Source: Mycolicibacterium sp. BiH015 | GTDB lineage: Bacteria > Actinomycetota > Actinomycetes > Mycobacteriales > Mycobacteriaceae | DNA: 64,000 bases | Assembly (NCBI RefSeq): GCF_027706845.1 | Contig: NZ_JAQGCZ010000004.1 | Span: forward strand, 62,001 to 126,000 | Direction of reading: 5' to 3' | In this document: in pieces, positions 36,393-45,463 of the stretch | How positions within the stretch are numbered: the first letter of the stretch is position 1 | How the letters are laid out: the number at the start of each line of letters is the position of its first letter | Notes under the pieces: model-generated | Seen by the model: the letters and a program-made list of their open reading frames with translations, nothing else | Told to the model about the DNA's origin: nothing | Databases searched by the model: none | Made by a program: the position numbers and the translations under genes

Positions 36393-37726
36393 TGGCGGCT
36401 GAGCGTATGCGGCAACGAGTCCGGTGGATGGCGCTACACGGAGTCATCCGTGGGCTCTCGAAGATCGGCGCACGCCGCGGCCGAGATCCGCAGGCCCGGC
36501 TGATCGCCGATCCCGAGGCGCGCGCCGATCCGGCCCGGTTCGCCGACGAACTGCGCGGTGACGCGGCGGTGATCCGGTGCCGTGCGGTGCTGCTGACCGT
36601 CGACCACCAGGCCGCAAACGAGATCCTGCGCTCCGACGACTTCCGGGTCACCTCGCTGGGCTCGGGTCTGCCCAAGCCGCTGCAGTGGATCAACCGGAAA
36701 ACCCATCCCGGGCTGCTGCACCCGATCGAACCGCCATCGCTGCTGTCGATCGAGCCGCCCGACCACACGCGGTGCCGCAAGCTCGTCTCGTCGGTGTTCA
36801 CCACCCGCGCCGTCGCAGCGCTGCGCGACCGCGTGCAGCAGACCGCGGACGCGCTTCTCGACGATCTGGACAGCGAAACCAGCGTCATCGACGTGGTCGA
36901 ACGGTACTGCTCCCAGCTGCCTGTCGCGGTGATCAGCGACATCCTCGGTGTCCCCGAGCGCGACCGCAAACACATCCTGCACTTCGGAGAGCTCGGTGCG
37001 CCCAGCCTCGACATCGGGTTGTCCTGGCAGCAGTTCCAGCAGGTGCACGAGGGCCTGGTGGGCTTCAACGCGTGGCTCAGCGGCCATCTGGAGGAGCTGC
37101 GGCGCAATCCGGGCGACGACCTGATGAGCCAGCTGATCCTGGCCAGCCAGGCCTCCGAGGAAGCCAACCGGCTGTCCGACCGTGAGCTGCAGGCCACCGC
37201 GGGCCTCGTGCTCGCCGCGGGCTTCGAGACCACCGTGAACCTGCTGGGCAACGGCATCCGGATGCTGCTGGACACCCCGGAACACCTGGAGACGCTGGCG
37301 GCCCGCCCCGAGCTGTGGCCCAACACGGTCGAGGAAATCCTGCGGCTCGACTCGCCCGTGCAGCTGAGCGCCCGCTTCGCACGCAGCGACGTCACCATCG
37401 CCGGAACACCGATGCAGCGCGGCGAGCTCGTCATCGTCCACCTCGCGGGCGCCAATCGCGACCCCAAGGTGTTCACCGACCCGCACCGCTTCGACATCGA
37501 ACGCGACAACGCGGGCAAGCACCTCTCCTTTTCCGGCGGCAGACACTTCTGCCTCGGAGCGGCGCTGGCGCGCGCCGAAGGCGAAGTGGGGCTGCGCACG
37601 TTCTTCGAGCGCTATCCGGGCGCCCGGCTGGCGGGCGAGGGCAGCCGTCGCGACACCCGCGTGCTCCGAGGTTGGTCAACCTTGCCGATCACGCTTGGGA
37701 AGGCGCCCGCCGCGCTAGGTTCGTAG
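36392..37726 (+). CDS. Cytochrome P450
   Basis: A 444-residue bacterial P450. The I-helix is L-V-L-A-A-G-F-E-T-T (272-281), where Phe replaces the more usual His or Gly before the Glu-Thr pair. The ExxR motif is Glu315/Arg318. The heme loop is F-S-G-G-R-H-F-C-L-G-A with axial Cys387. The substrate is unknown and the CYP subfamily cannot be assigned from memory. It is coupled to the DUF1330 gene upstream and 2 nt from the mycothiol-dependent-type gene downstream, so it is one oxidative operon. Confidence 0.94.
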   Translation: MAAERMRQRVRWMALHGVIRGLSKIGARRGRDPQARLIADPEARADPARFADELRGDAAVIRCRAVLLTVDHQAANEILRSDDFRVTSLGSGLPKPLQWINRKTHPGLLHPIEPPSLLSIEPPDHTRCRKLVSSVFTTRAVAALRDRVQQTADALLDDLDSETSVIDVVERYCSQLPVAVISDILGVPERDRKHILHFGELGAPSLDIGLSWQQFQQVHEGLVGFNAWLSGHLEELRRNPGDDLMSQLILASQASEEANRLSDRELQATAGLVLAAGFETTVNLLGNGIRMLLDTPEHLETLAARPELWPNTVEEILRLDSPVQLSARFARSDVTIAGTPMQRGELVIVHLAGANRDPKVFTDPHRFDIERDNAGKHLSFSGGRHFCLGAALARAEGEVGLRTFFERYPGARLAGEGSRRDTRVLRGWSTLPITLGKAPAALGS

Positions 37727-37728
37727 GG

Positions 37729-38475
37729 GTGGACTTCCGAGCAGCCCTGCTCGAGCAGACTCGAGCATTCGGTGAACTGATCCGATCGGGAGACCCGGCG
37801 ACTCCCGTCCCCACGTGCGGCGAATGGACGCTCAAGCAGCTGTTCCGTCACGTGGGTCGCGGAAATCGTTGGGCCGCACAGATCGTCGGTGAACGACGCA
37901 CCCAGCCTCTCGACCCGCGGGAGGTGCGCGACGGCAGACCGCCCGAGGATCTCGACGCCGCTGTCGAATGGCTCAACGCCGGGGCGCAGGCGGTCATCGA
38001 CGCCGTCAACCGCGTCGGCTCCGACGCCCGGGTGTGGACGTTCGTCGGGCCCAGACCTGCGGGCTGGTGGACCCGACGCCGCGTCCACGAGGTCGCGGTG
38101 CACCGGCTGGACGCGGCGCTGGCGCTGGGCGCCGAGCTGGAACTGCCCACCGACCTCGCCGCCGACAGCCTCAGCGAGTGGATCGAGCTCACCACCGTCG
38201 ACAAGAGCCGCCCGCCGGCGCTGGAGCGCGGGCAGTCGGTGCACCTGCACGCGACCGAGGAGAAGCTGGGCCCGACGGGGGAGTGGACCATCGTCCACGA
38301 CGACGACGGGCTGTCCTGGTCGCACAGCCATGGCAAAGGCGCTGTGGCACTTCGAGGGCCTGTCAACGCCCTGCTGCTGGCCACCGTGCGGCGCAAGACC
38401 GCGGCCGAGGCCGGGGTCGAGGTTCTCGGTGATGCGGCGGTGTGGGACGCGTGGCTGGAGCGCACGCCGTTCTGA
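37729..38475 (+). CDS. Maleylpyruvate isomerase-family (DinB-like, mycothiol-dependent type) protein
   Basis: A 248-residue protein from the GTG at 37729. The N-terminal DinB/MDMPI four-helix domain contains P-T-C-G-E-W-T-L-K-Q-L-F-R-H-V-G-R-G and, after the second helix pair, V-H-E-V-A-V-H-R-L-D-A-A-L-A. His residues at these two sites form the metal site of mycothiol-dependent maleylpyruvate isomerase. A C-terminal sterol-carrier-like domain follows. The ribosome-binding site (TAGGG) overlaps the stop of the P450 gene. It could use mycothiol to process a P450 product; this is inferred from context. Confidence 0.88.
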   Translation: MDFRAALLEQTRAFGELIRSGDPATPVPTCGEWTLKQLFRHVGRGNRWAAQIVGERRTQPLDPREVRDGRPPEDLDAAVEWLNAGAQAVIDAVNRVGSDARVWTFVGPRPAGWWTRRRVHEVAVHRLDAALALGAELELPTDLAADSLSEWIELTTVDKSRPPALERGQSVHLHATEEKLGPTGEWTIVHDDDGLSWSHSHGKGAVALRGPVNALLLATVRRKTAAEAGVEVLGDAAVWDAWLERTPF

Positions 38476-38519
38476 ACGACATACGCGGGGTAGCCGGACA
38501 CACGGCCTAGGCTCGAGGC

Positions 38520-38888
38520 ATGACCACTTCGGAGCTGGCCACCGTTCTCGCCTGGCACGACGCGCTCAACGCCGCCGATCTCGACACGCTGCTGGCGCTG
38601 TCCAGTGACGACATCGAGATCGGCGACGCAGGTGGGGCCGCCCAGGGACACGCCGCGCTGCGGGACTGGGCACAGTCGCTCGACGTCAAAGTCGAACCCG
38701 GCCGTATCTATGTCGACGACGGGGTGGTCGTCGTCGAACAACAGACCGTGTCCGTCACCGGCGAACGGGGGACGGGCGCGTCGGCGTTCCGCGTCGTGCA
38801 CGACCACGTCACCTCGGTGTTCCGGCACGAGTCGCTGGAGGCGGCGCTGGCCGCCACCGAGCTGACCGAAGCGGACCTGACAGGCTGA
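38520..38888 (+). CDS. SnoaL/NTF2-like domain protein
   Basis: A 122-residue single-domain protein of the NTF2-like superfamily. An N-terminal helix ([18 protein letters not shown]) is followed by S-S-D-D-I-E-I-G and a curved sheet with G-H-A-A-L-R-D-W-A. The acidic pair in the cavity position would allow isomerase or cyclase chemistry, but many members are non-enzymatic. It starts 44 nt after the isomerase-family gene, and its stop codon overlaps the rmlA start by 1 nt. Confidence 0.85.
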   Translation: MTTSELATVLAWHDALNAADLDTLLALSSDDIEIGDAGGAAQGHAALRDWAQSLDVKVEPGRIYVDDGVVVVEQQTVSVTGERGTGASAFRVVHDHVTSVFRHESLEAALAATELTEADLTG

Positions 38889-39751
38889 TGCGCGGAATCA
38901 TCCTGGCCGGCGGATCGGGCTCCCGACTCCATCCGATCACCTTGGGCGTCAGCAAGCAGCTGGTGCCCGTCTACGACAAACCGCTGATCTACTACCCGCT
39001 GTCCACGCTCATCCTGGCCGGTATCCGCGACATCCTGGTGATCACCACCGCGGTTGACGCTCCTGACTTCCGCCGATTACTCGGCGACGGTTCGCATTTC
39101 GGGGTGAACCTGACCTACGCCGTGCAGGACGAACCGGAAGGTCTCGCGCAGGCCTTCGTGATCGGGGCGGCACACATCGGGACAGAGTCGGTGGCATTGG
39201 TGTTGGGGGACAACATCTTCTACGGCCCCGGCCTCGGAAGCAGCCTGCAGCGCTTCCAGAAGGTTTCCGGCGGAGCCATTTTCGCGTACTGGGTTGCCGA
39301 CCCGTCCGCCTACGGGGTGATCGAGCTCGATGCCGGTGGCAGGGCGGTCTCGCTGGAGGAGAAGCCGTCGATACCCAAGTCGCACTATGCGGTGCCCGGC
39401 TTGTACTTCTACGACAACGATGTCATCGAAATCGCCCGCGGCCTCGGCAAATCCGACCGTGGAGAATACGAGATCACCGAGATCAACCACACCTACCTCA
39501 AGCAGGGCAGGCTCAGCGTCGAAGTGCTGGCACGCGGAACGGCATGGCTGGATGCCGGGACGTTCGACTCGCTGCTCGACGCCGGTGATTACGTGCGGAC
39601 CATCGAGCAGCGCCAGGGGCTCAAGATCAGCGTCCCGGAGGAAGTGGCCTGGCGCGTCGGGTTCATCGACGACGACGCGCTGGAGAAGCGGGCCCGCACC
39701 CTCCTGAAGTCCGGCTACGGCACATATCTGTTGGAACTGCTGCAGCGCTGA
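38888..39751 (+). CDS. rmlA: Glucose-1-phosphate thymidylyltransferase
   Basis: A 287-residue enzyme (288 in M. tuberculosis) that makes dTDP-glucose from glucose-1-phosphate and dTTP. This is the first step of dTDP-rhamnose synthesis for the peptidoglycan-arabinogalactan linker. The nucleotide-binding signature is [13 protein letters not shown], with [10 protein letters not shown]. The metal Asp lies in V-L-G-D-N-I-F-Y-G, and W-L-D-A-G-T is the second metal/substrate loop. Its start overlaps the NTF2-like gene (TGATG). The neighbouring udgA and dcd keep the Rv0321-Rv0334 order. Confidence 0.96.
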   Translation: MRGIILAGGSGSRLHPITLGVSKQLVPVYDKPLIYYPLSTLILAGIRDILVITTAVDAPDFRRLLGDGSHFGVNLTYAVQDEPEGLAQAFVIGAAHIGTESVALVLGDNIFYGPGLGSSLQRFQKVSGGAIFAYWVADPSAYGVIELDAGGRAVSLEEKPSIPKSHYAVPGLYFYDNDVIEIARGLGKSDRGEYEITEINHTYLKQGRLSVEVLARGTAWLDAGTFDSLLDAGDYVRTIEQRQGLKISVPEEVAWRVGFIDDDALEKRARTLLKSGYGTYLLELLQR

Positions 39752-39754
39752 CGG

Positions 39755-41857
39755 TCACGCCAGACCGGCAAGCACCTTGTCCAGGGTGACGGGCAGTTCG
39801 CGGACGCGGACACCGGTGGCGTGGTACACCGCGTTGGCCACCGCCGCCGCGGCTCCGACGATGCCGATCTCACCGGCGCCGCGCGACCCCATCGGGTTGA
39901 GGAACTCGTCGACGTCGTCGAGCCAGATCGCGTCGATGTCGGCCACGTCGGCATGGGCGCTGATGTGGTAGGTCGCCAAGTCCTGTGTGACGACGTGCCC
40001 GAATCGGGCGTCGCGCACACTCTCTTCGTGCAGCGCCATCGACAGGCCCATCGTCATCCCGCCGATCAGCTGAGAGCGCAATGTCCGTGCGTTGATGGCC
40101 CGGCCCACCGAGAACACCCCCAGCATGCGCGGGACGCGGATCTCACCGGTGTAACGGTTGACGTGCGCCTCGACGAAATGCGCGCCGAACGACTGCACCG
40201 TCACCTTCTCGGCGTCCGGGTTCTGCGGCGACTCCGCGGTGGTGCTCGCGCCGACCGCCGGCGGATCTCCGTGGTCACGCCGGAACTGTTGTGCCGCAGC
40301 GACGACCGCAGATCCCCACGACGTCATTCCCGACGATCCGCCCGCCACGGACGCAGACGGCAGGTCGCTGTCGCCGATCTGCAGGTGGATGGCCGACAAC
40401 TCGCAACCGAGAGCGTCAGCCGCGATCTGCGACAGTGTGGTCCATGTCCCGGTGCCGATGTCGGCGGCTCCGATGTGCACGTCGTAGCGGCCCTCGGCGC
40501 TGTAGGTGATGCGGGCGGTGTTGCCCGGCATCGCCATTCCCGGATACGTCGCCGACGCCACGCCCGTGCCCGAAAGCCATTCGCCCATAACACGGGTGCC
40601 AGGTTCGGGATCGCGGGACGCCCAGCCGAAGCGTTCCGCCCCGGTGCGCAGACACTCGACGAGATGGCGGCCCGACCACGGTTTCCCGGTTTCGGGATCG
40701 ACGTCGGGATCGTTGACGATGCGTAGCTCGACGGGGTCCATGCCGAGAGCGACGGCGAGTTCGTCCATCGCGACCTCGGCGGCGTACGTCCCCGGGCACT
40801 CCCCGGGGGCCCGCATCCAGAACGGCACGGGGACATCGAGCGACGCCAACCGGTGCGACGTCCTGCGATTCGGCGAGGCGTACATCTTGCGCGAGGTCAC
40901 CGCCGTCTGTTCGGCGAATTCCTTGACCGCGGAGGTCTGTTCGACCACCTCGTGCACTATCGCGGTGAGCCGGCCATTCTTGTTCGCCCCCAGCCGGATT
41001 CGCTGAATCGTCGGTGTCCGATAGCCGACGAGGGAGAACATCTGCTGACGGGTCAGCGCCAACTTCACCGGCCGCCCACCGGCGCGCTGTGCCGCCATCA
41101 ACGCCAGCACGTCGTGCGCATGCGGGGATCCCTTCGAACCGAAGCCGCCCCCCACGTGCGGGGCGACGACGTGCAAGTGCTCAGGTTCGAGCCCGAAGAT
41201 CGGCGCCAGCGTCTTGCGCACGGCATGGACGCCCTGGGTGGAGTCGTACATCGTCACGGCTGGTCCGCCGTCGCCGGTGGCCCACTGCGCGATGCAGGCG
41301 TGCGGCTCCATCGGGCTGTTGTGCTCGATGGGTGTCGCATACGTCTCGTCGACGGTGACTTCGGCGACCGCGAGCGCACCCTCGACATCGCCGTCGTCGC
41401 TGTCGGGTGGATAGGAGGGATTCACCGACTCCGGCGTGTACAGGCCCGGGTGGTCGGCGCGCAACTCGGCGTCGTGGGGCTCGGCCACGTACTCCGTGCG
41501 CACCAGAGCCGCTGCCTCCCGGGCGATCTCGGCGGTCTCGGCCACCACGCCACCGATCAGCTGACCGCGGAAATGCACGCGGGCGTCCTGCAGGATCGCC
41601 AGCTCACCGTCGGAAGCGTCGGCCAGTTCGGGGGCGTCGAACACCGTCAACACGTCGAGAACGCCGTCGATGGCCGACGCGGCGCTGGTGTCCATCGCGA
41701 CGACACGCCCCCGCCCGATCGTCGCCTGAACGGGGTGTACGTAGGCCGGGGAGTCCACCTGCTGTTCGAACGCGTAGGTGGCACTGCCGGTGACCTTCGC
41801 GGGACCGTCGCGCCGCGCCACGGGTGAGCCGATGCTTCGTGGCTCCAGAAGCGTCAT
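39755..41857 (-). CDS. Molybdopterin-binding subunit of a PaoABC-type aldehyde oxidase/xanthine dehydrogenase
   Basis: The 700-residue large subunit of a molybdenum hydroxylase. It lies in the operon order Fe-S, FAD, Mo, each pair overlapping by 4 nt. Moco-binding segments are visible: V-G-G-G-F-G-S-K-G near residue 240, R-A-P-G-E-C-P-G near residue 355, and a conserved R-G-A-G-E-I-G near the C-terminus that carries the catalytic Glu. Such enzymes hydroxylate aldehydes or N-heterocycles with water. The closest well-known relative in layout is E. coli YagR/PaoC. The substrate is unknown. Confidence 0.9.
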   Translation of the reverse strand: MTLLEPRSIGSPVARRDGPAKVTGSATYAFEQQVDSPAYVHPVQATIGRGRVVAMDTSAASAIDGVLDVLTVFDAPELADASDGELAILQDARVHFRGQLIGGVVAETAEIAREAAALVRTEYVAEPHDAELRADHPGLYTPESVNPSYPPDSDDGDVEGALAVAEVTVDETYATPIEHNSPMEPHACIAQWATGDGGPAVTMYDSTQGVHAVRKTLAPIFGLEPEHLHVVAPHVGGGFGSKGSPHAHDVLALMAAQRAGGRPVKLALTRQQMFSLVGYRTPTIQRIRLGANKNGRLTAIVHEVVEQTSAVKEFAEQTAVTSRKMYASPNRRTSHRLASLDVPVPFWMRAPGECPGTYAAEVAMDELAVALGMDPVELRIVNDPDVDPETGKPWSGRHLVECLRTGAERFGWASRDPEPGTRVMGEWLSGTGVASATYPGMAMPGNTARITYSAEGRYDVHIGAADIGTGTWTTLSQIAADALGCELSAIHLQIGDSDLPSASVAGGSSGMTSWGSAVVAAAQQFRRDHGDPPAVGASTTAESPQNPDAEKVTVQSFGAHFVEAHVNRYTGEIRVPRMLGVFSVGRAINARTLRSQLIGGMTMGLSMALHEESVRDARFGHVVTQDLATYHISAHADVADIDAIWLDDVDEFLNPMGSRGAGEIGIVGAAAAVANAVYHATGVRVRELPVTLDKVLAGLA

Positions 41858-42846
41858 CGCCGGCCCCGCTCGGTCAGCATGCGAAGCTGCGCCATCAGTG
41901 CGCGACGGGTCAGCTCCACCTTGAACTCGTTGCCCGACAACGGCTCTGCCTGCTCGAGCTCGGCGTCGGCCGCCGCGGCGAACGTGTCGTCAGTTGCCGC
42001 CGCACCTGCCAGGATCTGCTCGGCGCGGCGGGCCCGCCAGGGCTTGTGGGCGATGCCGCCCAACGCAATCCGGGCGGTCGCGATCGCCTCACCGACGAAG
42101 CTGAGCTCCGCGGCGACCGAGGTCAGGGCGAACGCGTAGGACGCGCGATCGCGCACCTTGCGGTAGTCGGACACCGCATTCGGCGGAGGTGGCGGAAGCT
42201 CGACCGCGGTGATCAGTTCGCCGTGTCGGAGCACCGTGTCCCGCTCAGGCTCGTCGCCGGGCAGCCGGTGGAACTCGGTGGCCGGTATCCGCCGCGGCCC
42301 GTCGGTGCCTTCGACGACGACCTGCCCGTCGAGTGCGCTGATCGCGACCGCCATGTCCGAGGGATGCGCGGCAACACAGTGCTCGGAGGCACCCAGGATC
42401 GCGTGGTAGCGGGTGTAACCGCCGAGCGCGGAGCATCCGCTGCCTGGTTCGCGCTTGTTGCACGGCGTCGTCACGTCCTGGAAGTACACACATCTGGTGC
42501 GCTGCAGCAGATTCCCCGCCGTGGTTGCGGCGTTGCGGAGCTGTCCCGAGGCACCCGAGAGCAGCGCACGGGCCAGCATCGGATAGTGCGAACGGATCAA
42601 CGGATGGGCGGCGAGGTCGCTGTTGCGGACATTGGCCCCGATGCTGACGCCGCCCCGATCGGTCTGCACGACATCGGTGAGGTCGAGGTGGCTGACGTCG
42701 ATCAGCAGATCCGGTTCTGCGACACCGAGTTTCATGTGATCGACAAGGTTGGTTCCGCCCGCGAGATAGGCGGCGTCGGGGTGCCGTGTGAGCATGGCGA
42801 CCGCATCGGCGGGGCTGGTCGCGACGTGGTACTCGAACGGCTTCAC
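41854..42846 (-). CDS. FAD-binding subunit of the molybdenum hydroxylase, with predicted [4Fe-4S] insert
   Basis: A 330-residue medium subunit. It has the FAD motif A-Y-L-A-G-G-T-N-L-V-D and the segment G-A-S-G-Q-L-R-N-A-A-T-T-A-G-N. A Cys cluster, R-C-V-Y-F-Q-D-V then P-C-N-K-R and S-G-C-S-A, matches the extra [4Fe-4S] site of PaoB-like subunits. The start is the GTG at 42846, which overlaps the stop of the Fe-S subunit gene (GTGA). An upstream open extension to 43053 is antisense-like and unsupported. Confidence 0.88.
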   Translation of the reverse strand: MKPFEYHVATSPADAVAMLTRHPDAAYLAGGTNLVDHMKLGVAEPDLLIDVSHLDLTDVVQTDRGGVSIGANVRNSDLAAHPLIRSHYPMLARALLSGASGQLRNAATTAGNLLQRTRCVYFQDVTTPCNKREPGSGCSALGGYTRYHAILGASEHCVAAHPSDMAVAISALDGQVVVEGTDGPRRIPATEFHRLPGDEPERDTVLRHGELITAVELPPPPPNAVSDYRKVRDRASYAFALTSVAAELSFVGEAIATARIALGGIAHKPWRARRAEQILAGAAATDDTFAAAADAELEQAEPLSGNEFKVELTRRALMAQLRMLTERGRR

Positions 42847-43364
42847 TGAACGGCCGCTTTGTTGATCGCGCGAACGATGTTCGGGTATGCCGCGCAGCGG
42901 CAGAGGTTGCCGCTCATACGTTCCCTGATCTCGGCGTCGGTGAGTTCGGGTGAAGCGTCGAGGTCGTCGCTGACGAAGCTCGGTGCCCCCGACTTCACTT
43001 CGTCGAGCATGCCGACGGCAGAACAGATTTGGCCAGGCGTGCAGTAGCCGCACTGGAATGCGTCCTCGTCCTGGAACGACTGCGCCACCGGGTGCAGGGA
43101 GTCACCCTCGCCGAGCCCGGCGGCAGTGGTGATGCGCGCCCCGTCGGCAGCGACCGCGAATGTCAGGCACGTGGTCAATCGGCGGCCACCCACCAGAACG
43201 GTGCACGATCCGCACTGGCCGTGATCGCATCCCTTCTTCGGTGCGGTGGCGCCGAGTCGTTCGCGCAGGGCGTCGAGCAGCGTCATCCGGTTGTCAACGG
43301 TCAGCGTGTGCTGCTGGCCGTCGACCTCCAAGGTCACGTCAGAGGTGTGGAGGGGCTGGCTCAC
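42843..43364 (-). CDS. [2Fe-2S] subunit of the molybdenum hydroxylase
   Basis: The 173-residue small subunit with two [2Fe-2S] domains. The plant-type ferredoxin cluster is K-G-C-D-H-G-Q-C-G-S-C-T with a later T-C-L-T. The helical cluster is C-G-Y-C-T-P-G-Q and C-R-C-A-A-Y-P. Unlike E. coli PaoA it carries no Tat signal, so the complex should be cytoplasmic. It is the first gene of the three-gene operon. No XdhC/PaoD-type maturation gene is next to it in this window. Confidence 0.93.
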   Translation of the reverse strand: MSQPLHTSDVTLEVDGQQHTLTVDNRMTLLDALRERLGATAPKKGCDHGQCGSCTVLVGGRRLTTCLTFAVAADGARITTAAGLGEGDSLHPVAQSFQDEDAFQCGYCTPGQICSAVGMLDEVKSGAPSFVSDDLDASPELTDAEIRERMSGNLCRCAAYPNIVRAINKAAVQ

Positions 43365-43405
43365 AGCCGCCGATTACCCGGGGCAAACACCCCCAAACGC
43401 CGGTG

Positions 43406-44635
43406 TCAGTGACGGCTGTGCTGCGGCGTCGCCAGCAGCGCGGCGATGCCCGTCGTCAGCGGCACCGACAGCGCCAACGCGATCCCGCCGACCGCGGAGC
43501 GCGCCACCTCGATTGCCACGCTCTCGCTGGTCAGGACGTCGCCGAGGGATCGGTTGGCGACGCTGAAGAGCAACAGCAGCGGCAACGCGCTGCCTGCGTA
43601 TGCCAGCACCAACGTGTAGACGGTCGACGCGATGTGGTCGCGGCCGACTCGCATGGCGCCGACGAACACCTGACGACGGGTCGCGCCGTCGCCGAGGGCG
43701 GCCAGCTCGAACGCCGTCGACGCCTGCGTGACGGTGACGTCGTTGAGCACACCCAGTGAGCCGATGATGAACCCCGCCAGCAGCATGCCGGTGATCGACA
43801 CATTGCCCAGGTAGGCGGCCACCTCGTTGTTCTGGTCCTCCGACAGGCCGGTGAGGTGGGTGAGTTCGATTGCGGCCCAGGACAACACCGCGGCCAGCAG
43901 CAACGACGCCAATGTCCCCAGCAGTGCGGCACTGGTCCGCAGGCTCACGCCGTGGGCCAGGTAGATCACCGCGTACAGGATGGCCGCCGAGGCCACGAGT
44001 GCCACAGGAACCGCCGGGCCGCCATCGCGCAGCGCAGGTAGCAGGAACACCACGAGGACGCCGAAGGCGACGAGGATGCCGATCAGCGCCCGCAGGCCGC
44101 GCCAGCGGGCCACCGCGACGATCACGATCGCGAAAACCAGTGCGAAAGCGGCCAGCGGCCACGACCGTTCGAAGTCGTAGAAGGCGTACGTGGTGGTTCC
44201 GGCGTCGTCAACCTGCCGGCTGAGACGGATGTCGTCGCCGACCGCGAGGCTCGGCTGGCCGGGTCCGACGCCGATCTCCAGCAGAGTGTTGGCGCCCTGG
44301 TTCGGTCCGGAGTCGATCGAGACCACGGACTGCACGCATGGCGCCCCTGCCCCCTCGGCGGGCAGCGGCGCCGACGTGATCACCGATCCGGCCGACGGGC
44401 TGCCGCAGGTGGCCTCCGTACTGGACAGCACGTGTCCTGACTCGGTGGTGACGGCGCCGCCCGCGGCGTTCTGGAACGGCAGCGGAATGTCGGCCTTCTC
44501 ACCGCTGGGCCACAGCAGCGCGGCGCCCATCAGGACCGCCACCCCGATGGCGACGAGCAGGCCGACGACGATCTTGGCGGCCAGCGGCCCCAGCGGAGAC
44601 GGACCGCTCAGCGAGTGCGAGTGTGCGTGCGCCAC
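43406..44635 (-). CDS. YibE/F family multi-pass membrane protein
   Basis: A 409-residue membrane protein. One TM lies near the N-terminus (after a His-rich cytoplasmic start, H-A-H-S-H-S). An extracytoplasmic domain of about 120 residues with two Cys follows, and then seven or so TMs from residue 155 onward. The conserved YibE/F core is F-I-I-G-S-L-G-V-L-N-D-V-T-V-T-Q-A-S and A-M-R-V-G-R-D-H-I-A-S-T-V-Y-T-L. The biochemical role of the family is unknown. No operon partner is evident; the molybdenum hydroxylase genes follow 41 nt downstream. Confidence 0.88.
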   Translation of the reverse strand: MAHAHSHSLSGPSPLGPLAAKIVVGLLVAIGVAVLMGAALLWPSGEKADIPLPFQNAAGGAVTTESGHVLSSTEATCGSPSAGSVITSAPLPAEGAGAPCVQSVVSIDSGPNQGANTLLEIGVGPGQPSLAVGDDIRLSRQVDDAGTTTYAFYDFERSWPLAAFALVFAIVIVAVARWRGLRALIGILVAFGVLVVFLLPALRDGGPAVPVALVASAAILYAVIYLAHGVSLRTSAALLGTLASLLLAAVLSWAAIELTHLTGLSEDQNNEVAAYLGNVSITGMLLAGFIIGSLGVLNDVTVTQASTAFELAALGDGATRRQVFVGAMRVGRDHIASTVYTLVLAYAGSALPLLLLFSVANRSLGDVLTSESVAIEVARSAVGGIALALSVPLTTGIAALLATPQHSRH

Positions 44636-44827
44636 CCGGACAGGGTAGTGGTCGCCGCTTCGCGTCTGGTGTCGCCCGCGCAGGTCGTCCCCGGGCCCGC
44701 CGCAAAACGGAAGCGACGAATCTGAAGTTGTGGTCGGGGATCGGCCCGAGAGTGGGACATAAGCTCAGATTCGGCGGAAGAGATTTTGGTGCGCGGACAC
44801 CCGGGCCGTCCGACTTAGCCTGAGGAC

Positions 44828-45463
44828 ATGGTCAGAAGCGCCGTCGAGCGGGCGGCATTGAAGCGAGCCTACGAAGCGTTACTGTCAGATGCGGTCGTGC
44901 CGGCGCTGCGTGAGGGCGGATTTATCAGTTCGCACAACACCTTTCGCAGATCACGCGGACCGCTGTACGACGTCGTCAACTTCCAGCCCAACTGGAACAA
45001 CAGCGTCACTCCCTGGTACGGGTTTTTCGTCAACATCGGTGTCGGATCCGTGGAGGTCGACCGGGCGTGTCCAGGCCACGATCCACAGCTGCACGCACGC
45101 GAGGGATTTCTGCTGGACCGCCGATGGGAACACCTCGTGCCCGAGGCGCCGTATGAACTGCGGTTCGACCTGACCACGAACCTTTCAGCATTCGCCGCGC
45201 GGCTGTGCGAGAACTTGCGGCGGGTGCTCGTCGCGGTCGAAGGAATGGCTTCGACGCGGGAGCTTGTCGAGTATGCCGTCGACAACAACCTGTTGATCGC
45301 CTATGAGAAGACGTGCTGCTACCTGGCGGCGACCAAAGACACCGACACCCTGAACCGCTACGTCGGGAGGCTGCGAGAAAGCTTCGGCCACCAGCAGCGC
45401 TGGGCGATCTTCAGCAGCAGGATCGCCGCAGCGGCGGGAACAGCGGTTACTGGCGGTAGCTGA
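44828..45463 (+). CDS. DUF4304-like protein of unknown function
   Basis: A 211-residue cytoplasmic protein. The first 120 residues fit the DUF4304 pattern: a helix ending V-V-P-A-L-R-E-G-G-F, then T-F-R-R-S-R-G-P-L-Y-D-V-V-N-F-Q and F-F-V-N-I-G-V-G. The helical C-terminal part (Y-E-K-T-C-C-Y-L-A-A) resembles a short tetratricopeptide-like end. TGAGGAC directly precedes the ATG. Its 3' end overlaps the convergent aspC gene by 17 nt. The 192 bp upstream hold only a spaced 9-bp inverted repeat (CGAATCTGA...TCAGATTCG). Confidence 0.7.
   Translation: MVRSAVERAALKRAYEALLSDAVVPALREGGFISSHNTFRRSRGPLYDVVNFQPNWNNSVTPWYGFFVNIGVGSVEVDRACPGHDPQLHAREGFLLDRRWEHLVPEAPYELRFDLTTNLSAFAARLCENLRRVLVAVEGMASTRELVEYAVDNNLLIAYEKTCCYLAATKDTDTLNRYVGRLRESFGHQQRWAIFSSRIAAAAGTAVTGGS

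Noticed and set aside
44717..44773. 9-bp inverted repeat CGAATCTGA...TCAGATTCG spaced by 39 nt
   Set aside because: Too widely spaced for a dimer site, too weak for a terminator, and a chance match of this length in the gap is not unlikely.
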